NCBI GenBank assembly: GCA_035411265.1
Contig: DAONSQ010000035.1
Span: 1 to 5,842, forward strand
DNA length: 5,842 nucleotides
Direction of reading: 5' to 3'
Origin: UBA1359 sp035411265
GTDB taxonomy: Bacteria > Patescibacteriota > Patescibacteriia > Patescibacteriales > Patescibacteriaceae
Shown: positions 1 to 5,697 of the stretch, piece by piece
Layout: each line of letters opens with the position of its first letter
Numbering within the stretch: position 1 is the first letter of the stretch
Translations under genes and position numbers: made by a program
The notes under the pieces: generated by a model
What the model was told of the DNA's origin: nothing
Seen by the model: the letters and a program-made list of their open reading frames with translations, nothing else
Databases searched by the model: none

Positions 1-88
1 CCATGGCCTGGAAACCAGACCATTCGACTTGCATGCCTTAGACACGCCGCCAGCATTCATCCTGAGCCAGGATCAAACTCTCAATTAA
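1..88 (-). rRNA. rrs: 16S ribosomal RNA, 5' end (partial)
   Basis: The reverse complement holds the universal 27F primer region of 16S rRNA (AGAGTTTGATCCTGGCTCAG at 81-62), followed by GGATGAATGCTGGCGGCGTG and GCATGCAAGTCGAA, the conserved start of bacterial 16S. Counting back from that site places nucleotide 1 near position 88; the exact mature end is uncertain by a few bases. The V1 hairpin (TGGTCTGG paired with CCAGGCCA) reaches almost to the window edge, and the rest of the gene lies to the left. The gene is read leftward from the promoter at 254-282, downstream of the terminated spoIID-like gene. Confidence 0.97.
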
Positions 89-247
89 TATTGAAGAGAA
101 TGTTTAAGCTCTCTTTGAAAACTATAAAGAATAGAATTAGCGCCTGTTAGCGCTAAAATCGTCATTGAATTTTTAATGTCCCACCGATGTTCAAATAAAC
201 GAAATCGGACTATCAAAAATACTTATCTAACCTAGTGTTAAACAAGT
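89..247 (-). other. Pre-16S rRNA leader
   Basis: This is the transcribed leader between the predicted rRNA start point (about 247) and mature 16S. It contains no gene. Three small inverted repeats are visible: 184-188 with 204-208 (5 bp), 137-143 with 150-156 (7 bp, TTAGCGC/GCGCTAA, 6-nt loop), and 94-99 with 110-115 (6 bp, 10-nt loop) just before the 16S start. The plus strand at 111-125 reads CTCTTTGAAAACTAT, which resembles the boxA antitermination motif found in Firmicutes 16S-23S spacers. The rRNA leader therefore carries its complement, perhaps as one arm of a pre-16S processing stem. The role is inferred. Confidence 0.6.
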
Positions 248-253
248 AACCTC

Positions 254-282
254 ACTATAAGTTATTTTTTTTAAACTGTCAA
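254..282 (-). promoter_or_regulatory. rRNA operon promoter (sigma70-type)
   Basis: On the minus strand a perfect -35 TTGACA (282-277) is followed by exactly 17 nt and then TATAGT (259-254), a 5/6 match to the -10 consensus. The spacer contains an A8 tract. The predicted start point is near 247, giving a leader of about 160 nt. The promoter sits between the terminator of the upstream gene and 16S, as expected for an rRNA operon. The 283-350 stretch upstream is AT-rich, with a 5-bp palindrome (339-343/349-353), but I see no second promoter of comparable quality there. Confidence 0.85.
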
Positions 283-351
283 GCCCCTATAAATAAAGGC
301 TATAATCACTACGACCAAGCTCAAGCTCAAGTCTTGTCTATCTAAAATAGA

Positions 352-411
352 TAAAATAAAAACCGACCCCGAGAAATCAATGTCTTTTTGCTTGATGGCT
401 GGGGGCCGGTT
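352..411 (-). terminator. Rho-independent terminator of the spoIID-like gene
   Basis: On the minus strand AACCGGCCCC (411-402) pairs with GGGGTCGGTT (370-361), ten pairs including one G-U. The loop holds a second 5-bp stem (ATCAA 380-376 against TTGAT 396-392, as read across the strands), and the hairpin is followed directly by TTTTTATTTTAT. It begins about 30 nt after the TAA of the spoIID-like gene and about 70 nt before the rRNA promoter. It should insulate the rRNA operon from read-through. Confidence 0.85.
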
Positions 412-440
412 CAATCGATTCTTTTCCTATTTAAATTTTC

Positions 441-2390
441 TTAATAGGCTTTTTGTAAAACTGTACCTTGATAAAAGTAACTCAAGATCGTCTGCCAAGT
501 CTTACCACCGTCAACAATCATCAGCAAGGCACCTTGAGCACTCATACCAACACCATGACCGAATAAAGTTTTACCACTATCTTCCAAAACAACAACTGAT
601 TGTAACCACGGTTTATCATCACCGCCCCAAACTTCTGACCAACTACGAGTCCGACCATCACTACGAGAAAAATAAGGAGTAATTGCTAAACTATTATTAT
701 AGGTAACGATAGCACCAGCTGTCTGATCAACCGCCTGAGCCATTTTAGGCATACGAATTTCTGAATTATAACCACGATAAACTTGATCATAGGTGGCGTC
801 AACGTGAAAGAATTCATCAGCATGCTTGGTTGAGGCACCATTTAAACCAAAATCAACACCACGATAATAATGATACAAGACGTAAGTACGAGCAGCCGTC
901 GCCATAATCTTATGAAATTCAACCGGAGAAGCATTGCTAGTTTCAGCCATACCTTTTAAATAGCTATCAACTGGCAATTCATTAATCCACCAGATCTTGT
1001 CAGTTTTAGGCGCATAACGATACTCCAAAACATTGCGGAATTTATTGTCATTTAAATTAGCATTCCACTTAGGATTATTACGATAATCAGGCAATTGCAT
1101 CACACCTTCATTACCAGACTGACTAACAAATCTTAAATAATCTTTAGTCTGATAAGTTTGACCTCCTACTTCAACAGTATATTGTTTATCAGTTTTAGAA
1201 TAATTAACACTAGCCACAGTACCAGCAGCTACATTAACCACCAAAACATTACTAGCAGCAAAAATATCAAAAGCTTTATTGCTAGTAACTCTCTCGGTAC
1301 TAGTACTATCAAATAAACCAACGCGAATCATTGGCTGTTCATTCAACTTTTTAGCAAAATTAGTTATGCCAGAACCAGCCTGACTTTCATTATTACTAGT
1401 TTGACATTGAGGTGAAACTTCTCTTTCCGCTGCTGACAGAGCAATACAATAAGTATCACTAATTGAATTAGTTGAAGTTGTGATTGCTGGAGTTACAACT
1501 GGAGTTGTTACTACTTGATTTAAGGCAGCTAAGCGAGCTTTCTCAGCAGCAATAGCCTTAGCTGAAGGTTTAGTTAAAGAAACGCCAGGAACGTATTGGC
1601 CTTTAATAACCTGGACTTTTTCACCTAACTTATTATAGGCAGTAATATACTGAACTTTGATGGTAGTAGTTGTTTTATTATTAGTAGTCTTGGCCGCTTC
1701 CTTAACTATTGGAGTACTAATTACTTGAACATTATTAGTCACTACTGCTTTAACAACCTGATTAGCATCAACAAAAACACGAGCCAGACTACCTTTAATT
1801 GGCTGTTCACCAGCAACTAACTGAAAATTTTCTTGAATAACACCAATATATTGAGCTTCAGGACCACTCACTTTAAAAGATAAAGTGATTTTTTCACCTG
1901 GCTTAACATTTTTAGGCAAAGTCATGACCTGAAAAGCTTTTAACCAGCTTTTATGATAAATCTTGGAAACAGTTTTTAAAAAAGGACCGGTTTCCAAAGT
2001 GGTTTTACCGGCAGTCCAAATAGTTTGACCTTTATTAATAAAAGTTAAGCTGACCGTTGTTTCTTGGCCAGCTTTCATAACTAAATTAGTAGTATAAGGT
2101 TGGGCTTCTCCAGCGCTAATTGGTTCAGCGGCGCAAGCAGCAGGCACAGCCAGCAGCTGCCAACCACTCTGAACTTGATAGGTCACCTTTTTAGCACTCT
2201 CAGTAATTAATTCGCGGGCATCAGCTTCAAAACGCCAAGCACTTAATAATTGAGCAAAGAAAATAGCAATCAAAAAAACGATAGCCAAATTAAGAACTGC
2301 CGCGAGGCTAGTGCTTTTTCTGGTTACCGCTTTTTTATGAGAAAGGTGGTAATTTAAATAAGTAGCGTGGAGATCAGTTTGATTATTCAT
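441..2390 (-). CDS. Membrane-anchored SpoIID/LytB-type peptidoglycan lytic transglycosylase with Ig-like domain
   Basis: Probable 649-residue cell-wall enzyme. Residues about 27-49 form one transmembrane helix after a Lys/Arg-rich start, so the bulk should lie outside the membrane. Residues about 94-209 look like an Ig-like domain of the NBR1 type (FINKGQTIW, then VKPGEKITLSFKV). Residues about 231-340 are a Thr/Lys/Ala-rich linker with two Cys (315, 329). Residues about 352-649 are the SpoIID domain: IRVGL start, VDSYLKGMAETS with the presumed catalytic Glu483, ATAARTYVL, DQVYRGY, SRSDGRTRS and GHGVGMSAQGAL (611-622). SpoIID proteins cleave glycan strands lacking peptide stems. The Cys residues near DQVY that bind zinc in some homologues are absent. 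I chose the ATG at 2390; the frame extends to a TTG at 2453, but that would place the start only about 5 nt from the predicted transcript start and would translate the CCAAAA repeat. No Shine-Dalgarno site is seen. The gene is monocistronic, with its own promoter and terminator. The family call is firm; substrate and role are inferred. Confidence 0.88.
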   Translation of the reverse strand: MNNQTDLHATYLNYHLSHKKAVTRKSTSLAAVLNLAIVFLIAIFFAQLLSAWRFEADARELITESAKKVTYQVQSGWQLLAVPAACAAEPISAGEAQPYTTNLVMKAGQETTVSLTFINKGQTIWTAGKTTLETGPFLKTVSKIYHKSWLKAFQVMTLPKNVKPGEKITLSFKVSGPEAQYIGVIQENFQLVAGEQPIKGSLARVFVDANQVVKAVVTNNVQVISTPIVKEAAKTTNNKTTTTIKVQYITAYNKLGEKVQVIKGQYVPGVSLTKPSAKAIAAEKARLAALNQVVTTPVVTPAITTSTNSISDTYCIALSAAEREVSPQCQTSNNESQAGSGITNFAKKLNEQPMIRVGLFDSTSTERVTSNKAFDIFAASNVLVVNVAAGTVASVNYSKTDKQYTVEVGGQTYQTKDYLRFVSQSGNEGVMQLPDYRNNPKWNANLNDNKFRNVLEYRYAPKTDKIWWINELPVDSYLKGMAETSNASPVEFHKIMATAARTYVLYHYYRGVDFGLNGASTKHADEFFHVDATYDQVYRGYNSEIRMPKMAQAVDQTAGAIVTYNNSLAITPYFSRSDGRTRSWSEVWGGDDKPWLQSVVVLEDSGKTLFGHGVGMSAQGALLMIVDGGKTWQTILSYFYQGTVLQKAY

Positions 2391-2430
2391 ATTTTTGTTT
2401 TTGTTTTGGTTTTGGTTTTGGTTTTTGGTT
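2391..2430 (-). repeat. CCAAAA-type tandem repeat in the mRNA leader
   Basis: Reading the minus strand, the 40 nt just before the ATG of the spoIID-like gene are an imperfect tandem repeat of CCAAAA/CAAAAA units (about six to seven copies) with no G. It takes the place of a ribosome binding site and should be unstructured. If the upstream TTG were used, it would encode an Asn/Gln/Lys-rich stretch. A-rich unstructured leaders can aid initiation where Shine-Dalgarno pairing is not used; that role is inferred here. Confidence 0.7.
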
Positions 2431-2443
2431 GAAGTGGCTGGAG

Positions 2444-2452
2444 TTATCCACA
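2444..2452 (+). promoter_or_regulatory. Consensus DnaA box
   Basis: TTATCCACA on the plus strand is an exact match to the strong DnaA box consensus. It lies about 7-15 nt downstream of the predicted transcription start of the spoIID-like gene, where bound DnaA could block or modulate transcription. It is the only perfect copy I found in the window, and there is no neighbouring cluster or AT-rich unwinding element, so I do not call an origin. A single nonamer can occur by chance. Confidence 0.4.
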
Positions 2453-2465
2453 ATCAACTGACATT

Positions 2466-2494
2466 AGTATAGCAAAAAAATCGAGTAAAGTCAA
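2466..2494 (-). promoter_or_regulatory. Promoter of the spoIID-like gene
   Basis: On the minus strand TTGACT (2494-2489), a 17-nt spacer and TATACT (2471-2466) form a strong sigma70-type promoter. TG one base before the -10 (TGCTATACT) makes it an extended -10. The predicted start is near 2459, giving a leader of about 69 nt before the ATG at 2390. Confidence 0.82.
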
Positions 2495-2538
2495 GATTCT
2501 TGTAGACTTATCTCCGGAAAAGAGTTGCTATTTTTATC

Positions 2539-2567
2539 AAGACTTGCTAAGCTAGGAAGCAGGTCTT
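2539..2567 (+). other. Intergenic hairpin upstream of ppaC
   Basis: AAGACTTGCT (2539-2548) pairs with AGCAGGTCTT (2558-2567) around a 9-nt loop: ten pairs, one of them G-U. It ends 25 nt before the ppaC ATG and is not followed by a T tract in either direction, so it is not an obvious terminator. It could be a leader hairpin of the ppaC transcript or an operator in the divergent region. TTGCTA occurs twice here (2525-2530 and 2544-2549), but neither copy has a convincing -10, so the ppaC promoter is not located with confidence. Confidence 0.5.
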
Positions 2568-2592
2568 AATCTAAATTAGGCTTAATTTGTTT

Positions 2593-3534
2593 ATGGAAAA
2601 TTCTACCATTTTTGTTTGCGGCCATCTGTCTCCAGATTTAGATAGTGTCGCTAGTGCTATTGCTTATGCTGATTTCCAAAATCAGTTAACAAAAACCAAT
2701 AATTATCAGCCAACTGTGGCTGGCGAAATTAATCGTGAAACAATCTGGGCTCTGAATAAGTTCGGTTTCACTGCTCCTCAGCAGCTTTCACCTGATTTAC
2801 CTAGTGGCCAAAAATTAGTCTTGGTTGATCATAATGAAGCTGGCCAACGCTTAGAAAATTATGTTAACTTTGAAATTACCGGTATTATTGATCATCATAA
2901 GGTTAATTTCGAAGGCGAACAGCCAATTGAAATCATTACCAAGCCTCTAGGCGCAACCTGCTCGATTATTTATGAACTTTATCAGATTAATCAGATTGCC
3001 ATTGCGCCAAAACTAGCTGGTTTAATGCTCAGTGCTATCTTAGTAGACACTGTTATTACCAAATCGCCAACTTGTACCCCAACTGATTTAGAAATAATTC
3101 CTAAATTGGCCGCACTAGCTGGCATTGATGATTGGCAGGCTTTTGGCCTAGAGCTCTTTAAGATCAGGGCTAGTGTCAGCGAACTGTCAGCTGAACAAAT
3201 TTTGTTGTCTGATTTCAAGGACTTTTTATTTCACGAAAAGAAGTTTGGTATCGGCCAGGTCGAAACCGTTGATTTAAACGAATTCCGTAGCCGCGAAGCT
3301 GAATTACGCCAAATTGTTAGCAGTAAGCGCCAAGAAGACAATTACCACACGGTTATCCTTTTTATCACTGACATTATTAATGAAGGTTCTTGGTTTATTA
3401 TCGATAGCGCTCAAGCTGATTTAGTCGGCCAAGCTCTAGCCGCTGATTTCCAAACTGGCGATGCTTATATTCCCGGTATCTTGTCACGCAAAAAACAAGT
3501 CGTACCGCCTTTAACTCAACTATTTAGCAATTAA
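2593..3534 (+). CDS. ppaC: Manganese-dependent (family II) inorganic pyrophosphatase
   Basis: A cytoplasmic enzyme that hydrolyses pyrophosphate to two phosphates, pulling forward the synthesis of nucleic acids and aminoacyl-tRNA. The 313 residues match the usual family II length of about 310. The N-terminal DHH domain shows GHLSPDLDS (residues 10-18, metal ligands H11, D15, D17), LVDHNE (D79), IIDHHK (D100, H101, H102), LGATCSI (119-125) and ILVDTVITKSPTCT (D152). The C-terminal DHHA2 domain has GIGQVET and ends with the substrate-binding SRKKQVVP (288-295). All expected catalytic residues are present. I chose the ATG at 2593 over an in-frame TTG six bases upstream (2587). No Shine-Dalgarno sequence precedes it. 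It is the first gene of a plus-strand cluster, 6 nt before tig, and divergent from the spoIID-like gene. Family I pyrophosphatase is unrelated in sequence and is ruled out by these motifs. Confidence 0.95.
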   Translation: MENSTIFVCGHLSPDLDSVASAIAYADFQNQLTKTNNYQPTVAGEINRETIWALNKFGFTAPQQLSPDLPSGQKLVLVDHNEAGQRLENYVNFEITGIIDHHKVNFEGEQPIEIITKPLGATCSIIYELYQINQIAIAPKLAGLMLSAILVDTVITKSPTCTPTDLEIIPKLAALAGIDDWQAFGLELFKIRASVSELSAEQILLSDFKDFLFHEKKFGIGQVETVDLNEFRSREAELRQIVSSKRQEDNYHTVILFITDIINEGSWFIIDSAQADLVGQALAADFQTGDAYIPGILSRKKQVVPPLTQLFSN

Positions 3535-3540
3535 AATATT

Positions 3541-4911
3541 ATGCAAGTAAACTCCACTGCCAAAAAAGGCTCAATTGAACTGACTGTTGAATTATCGGTT
3601 GAAGAATTTCAACCTTATGTTCTAGAAGGTGCTCGCCGCATTGCTGGCGAAATTAAGGTATCCGGCTTTCGCCAGGGCAAAGCTCCTTACGATTTAGTCA
3701 AAGCCAAAGTTGGCGAAATGACAATTTTAGAAGAAGCTGCCCGAGTTGCCGTCAATAAAACTATTGATGAAGCTCTAAAAAAAGGCGCTGCCGATCAGCA
3801 AGTTGTCGGCCAACCACAAGTTGATATTAGTAAATTAGCCCCAGGCAATCCTTTAGAATACCGCGTTGTTTTAACCTTACTACCTAAGACTAAAATCAGT
3901 AAGTACAAGGATCTAAAAATCAAACAAGAAGCTGTCAAGATTCCAGAAGAACAAATCAACCGTACTCTTGAACAATTGCAAGAAGCTAACTGTAAAAAAA
4001 CCCCAAGCACCGAAGCCATCATCATGGGTGACTTAGTCATTGCCGATATCCACATCTCAGTTGAGAAAGTCCCGGTTGAAGGCGGACAAGGCAAGGGTGT
4101 TAATATTATTTTAGGCAAAGACTATTTAGTGCCTGGTTTTGATCAAAAATTAATCGGTGCTAAAGTCGGCGATGAGTTGAAATTTCAAATCAACTACCCA
4201 GCTGATCATTATCAAAAAGCTCTAGCTGGCAAACCAGTTGATTTTAAAGTTAATATCACCGAAGTCTCTCATCGCGAGCTACCTGCTTTAAATGATGAGA
4301 TGGCTAAAAGTTTTGGTTTTGAAAAAATTGATGAACTAAAAAAGAATATCGCCGACAGTCTTTTAGTTGAACGCCAGCGCCAGATTGATAGCCAATCTGA
4401 AGTTCAAATGTTTGAAGAATTAATTAAACAAGCCGACATTGAAGAAATTCCTGAAAGTTTAATTAATCGTGAAACTGAAGTGATGTTGGAAGAATTGCAA
4501 AATAATCTCAAGCAAAATGGTGGAACTTTAGAAGACTATCTATCAAGCATCAATAAAAATCGCGAACAATTTATTCTAGAAATAATGCCTCAAGCCGTTA
4601 AACGCGTTAAAACAGCCTTGATTATCAATGAAATTACCAGACAAGAAAAAATTGCCGCCACTGCTGAGGAAGTTGATCATGAATTAAACCATTTAAGAGA
4701 GCATTATAAGAATAATCAGGAGATCTTGAGCCGTCTTGATAGCGCTGGCTATAAAGATTATTTAGCTAATGCTATTACTAACAATAAGACTATCAAAGCT
4801 TTGAAAACTTGGAATTTGGTTGCCAGCGAAGAAAAAGAAGGCAAAACTAAAGAAAGCAAGGCTAAAGAAACTAAAACTAAAGAAACTAAGGCCAAATCAG
4901 CCAAAAAATAA
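3541..4911 (+). CDS. tig: Trigger factor, ribosome-associated chaperone
   Basis: The first chaperone met by nascent chains at the ribosome exit tunnel; it also carries a peptidyl-prolyl isomerase (PPIase) fold. Length is 456 residues, within the usual 430-480. The N-terminal ribosome-binding domain (about 1-115) contains GFRQGKAP (42-49), matching the GFRxGKxP signature that docks on ribosomal protein L23. The FKBP-like PPIase domain (about 160-245) shows MGDLVIADI, ILGKDYLVPGFDQKLIGAKVGD and LAGKPVDFKVNITEV. The C-terminal helical substrate cradle spans about 250-425 (LPALNDEMAKSFGF onward). A Lys-rich repetitive tail (about 430-456) follows; it is not part of the conserved fold. The gene starts 6 nt after ppaC and ends 3 nt before smpB, so co-transcription is likely. 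No Shine-Dalgarno site precedes the ATG. Confidence 0.96.
   Translation: MQVNSTAKKGSIELTVELSVEEFQPYVLEGARRIAGEIKVSGFRQGKAPYDLVKAKVGEMTILEEAARVAVNKTIDEALKKGAADQQVVGQPQVDISKLAPGNPLEYRVVLTLLPKTKISKYKDLKIKQEAVKIPEEQINRTLEQLQEANCKKTPSTEAIIMGDLVIADIHISVEKVPVEGGQGKGVNIILGKDYLVPGFDQKLIGAKVGDELKFQINYPADHYQKALAGKPVDFKVNITEVSHRELPALNDEMAKSFGFEKIDELKKNIADSLLVERQRQIDSQSEVQMFEELIKQADIEEIPESLINRETEVMLEELQNNLKQNGGTLEDYLSSINKNREQFILEIMPQAVKRVKTALIINEITRQEKIAATAEEVDHELNHLREHYKNNQEILSRLDSAGYKDYLANAITNNKTIKALKTWNLVASEEKEGKTKESKAKETKTKETKAKSAKK
4843..4908 (+). repeat. Lys-rich repeat tail of trigger factor
   Basis: The last 22 codons of tig are an imperfect repeat of the motif K-(A/T)-K-E-(T/S), built on ACTAAAGAAA-like DNA units. 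The tail should be disordered and strongly basic. The amino acid repetition follows the DNA repetition, which suggests expansion by slippage. No known domain is recognised. Confidence 0.7.
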
Positions 4912-4914
4912 ATT

Positions 4915-5379
4915 ATGCCCGTCTTGGCGGTCAACAAAAGAGTTAATTACGATTACGAAATACTGGAAGAACTTGAAGCCGGCTTAGTTTTAGCCGGCTT
5001 TGAGGTTAAAGCCGCCAAAGCCGGACAAATTAGCCTTAAAGGCAGCCATATTGTTTTTCGCTCCAATATCAATAACCAGCCGCAAGCCTACTTACTTAAC
5101 GCCCATATTAGTCTTTATAAAAAAGCAGGGCCAATTCCAGACTATGAACCAACTCGTAGCCGGCGCCTACTTTTAAAAAGAAAGCAGCTAAACCACCTTT
5201 TTGGCCGAGCTTCGACCGAGGGCTTGACAGTTGTGCCGCTCAAACTATATACTAAGGACAGTTTGCTAAAACTGGCTGTTGTTTTGGTTCGAGGAAAGAA
5301 GAAACACGACAAACGCCAATCAATTAAAGAGCGCGACTGGCAACGGAAGCGCCGAACCTTGACAAAGCAAGCAATCTAA
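4915..5379 (+). CDS. smpB: SsrA-binding protein SmpB
   Basis: Binds the tRNA-like domain of tmRNA and delivers it to stalled ribosomes for trans-translation. The 154 residues are typical of the family. Seen motifs are VNKRVNYDYEI (6-16), EAGLVLAGFEVK (21-32), LLNAHISLY (60-68), the Arg-rich RSRRLLLKR (81-89), GLTVVPLKLY (103-112), and GKKKHDKR (127-134). His131 is the counterpart of the conserved His needed for accommodation of tmRNA. The C-terminal tail (135-154) is basic and would fold in the mRNA channel. The gene begins 3 nt after tig with no Shine-Dalgarno site, which suggests co-transcription and perhaps translational coupling. It ends 7 nt before its RNA partner ssrA. Codons 104-105 and 112-113 overlap a promoter-like sequence. 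Confidence 0.97.
   Translation: MPVLAVNKRVNYDYEILEELEAGLVLAGFEVKAAKAGQISLKGSHIVFRSNINNQPQAYLLNAHISLYKKAGPIPDYEPTRSRRLLLKRKQLNHLFGRASTEGLTVVPLKLYTKDSLLKLAVVLVRGKKKHDKRQSIKERDWQRKRRTLTKQAI
5224..5253 (+). promoter_or_regulatory. Possible promoter inside smpB for tmRNA
   Basis: A perfect -35 TTGACA (5224-5229), an 18-nt spacer and TATACT (5248-5253, 5/6 to consensus) lie within the smpB coding sequence. The -10 hexamer is identical to that of the spoIID-like promoter in this window. A start near 5260 would give a precursor with about 127 nt before the mature tmRNA 5' end, to be trimmed by RNase P. This would allow abundant tmRNA independently of the ppaC-tig-smpB transcript. The codons are also explained by conserved SmpB residues, so function is not proven. 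Confidence 0.5.
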
Positions 5380-5436
5380 AAAGTTGGGGGATGCCGGGTT
5401 TCGCTCATGAGATTGCGGCGCCCAATCGGGCGAATA

Positions 5437-5460
5437 GGTGTGATTTCACCTAAAAAATCA
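5437..5460 (+). other. tmRNA pseudoknot PK1
   Basis: An H-type pseudoknot can be read directly: stem 1 is GGTG (5437-5440) with CACC (5447-5450), and stem 2 is TGATTT (5441-5446) with AAATCA (5455-5460). It ends 12 nt before the resume codon, the spacing seen in known tmRNAs such as that of E. coli. Confidence 0.85.
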
Positions 5461-5472
5461 CCAAATATAGAT

Positions 5473-5532
5473 GCCAAAAACATCATGGCAAAAGCAGCTT
5501 TCAAGTTGTCTTTTGCACCAGTTGCCGCTTAA
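5473..5532 (+). other. tmRNA tag-peptide reading frame
   Basis: The resume codon is taken as GCC (5473-5475), preceded by TATAGAT, similar to the TAGTC that precedes the E. coli resume codon. The frame encodes AKNIMAKAAFKLSFAPVAA (19 residues) and stops at TAA 5530-5532. The APVAA ending resembles the hydrophobic -AA ends recognised by ClpXP and matches the end of cyanobacterial tags. The stop codon lies in the loop of a hairpin (5521-5529 with 5535-5543, one C-C mismatch), as usual for helix 5. The frame is open upstream of GCC, so the exact first codon is inferred. Confidence 0.82.
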
Positions 5533-5653
5533 TTAGCCGCGACCATCGAAACTAGCGATGCCTAATAGCTAACTTTCGGTGTCATTTTATTAGGCTATGG
5601 CCTGGAATTAATCCACCTGTTTGAAACCAGGTCGAAAATCTAATCGGGTCGCT

Positions 5654-5697
5654 TTGATAATTTTTGTCTGGTTTACCATTATCAAGGCGTAGACAAA
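5654..5697 (+). other. tmRNA 3' pseudoknot (PK4 position)
   Basis: Stem 1 pairs TTGATAAT (5654-5661) with ATTATCAA (5678-5685), 8 perfect pairs. Stem 2 pairs TTTGTCT (5663-5669) with AGACAAA (5691-5697), 7 perfect pairs. The crossing order makes an H-type pseudoknot, at the position of the last pseudoknot before the tRNA-like domain. Confidence 0.85.

Noticed and set aside
89..440. Search for a gene or mobile element in the longest protein-free stretch of the left side
   Set aside because: Only the rRNA leader, rRNA promoter, a small AT-rich palindrome and the terminator are seen; no CRISPR-type repeats, terminal inverted repeats or coding signal.
380..682. 100-residue open frame on the plus strand
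   Set aside because: It lies antisense to the terminator and the conserved C-terminal SpoIID region; its His/Tyr/Ser-rich translation resembles no family. It is a shadow frame.
2120..2150. Lipobox-like AAC (VPAACAAEP) in the spoIID-like protein
   Set aside because: It is about 80 residues from the start and not preceded by a signal-length hydrophobic segment; the real membrane helix is at residues 27-49.
2391..2453. N-terminal extension of the spoIID-like gene to a TTG start
   Set aside because: The TTG is only about 5 nt from the predicted transcript start and the added residues are the translated CCAAAA repeat; the ATG at 2390 directly precedes the basic segment and membrane helix.
2525..2572. 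Possible ppaC promoters TTGCTA-N17-TAAGCT and TTGCTA-N17-TAATCT
   Set aside because: Each has only 4/6 at -35 and 3/6 at -10, far weaker than the other promoters in this window, so not annotated.
2587..2592. TTG start two codons before the ppaC ATG
   Set aside because: The ATG at 2593 is in frame, is the better codon, and begins the conserved domain at the usual distance.
2991..3218. 75-residue minus-strand frame
   Set aside because: Antisense to conserved ppaC sequence; no recognisable protein and no start signals.
3795..4118. 107-residue minus-strand frame
   Set aside because: Antisense to the trigger factor, including its PPIase region; the composition is what is expected from the opposite strand of tig.
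5359..5364. Perfect TTGACA near the end of smpB
   Set aside because: No -10 lies at 16-18 nt (AGTTGG at 17 nt), and transcription would begin inside the mature tmRNA.
3..5607. Shared 11-mer ATGGCCTGGAA in the 16S V1 complement (3-13) and in tmRNA (5597-5607)
   Set aside because: Each copy is explained by a local stem, and no longer similarity surrounds them, so it is taken as coincidence.
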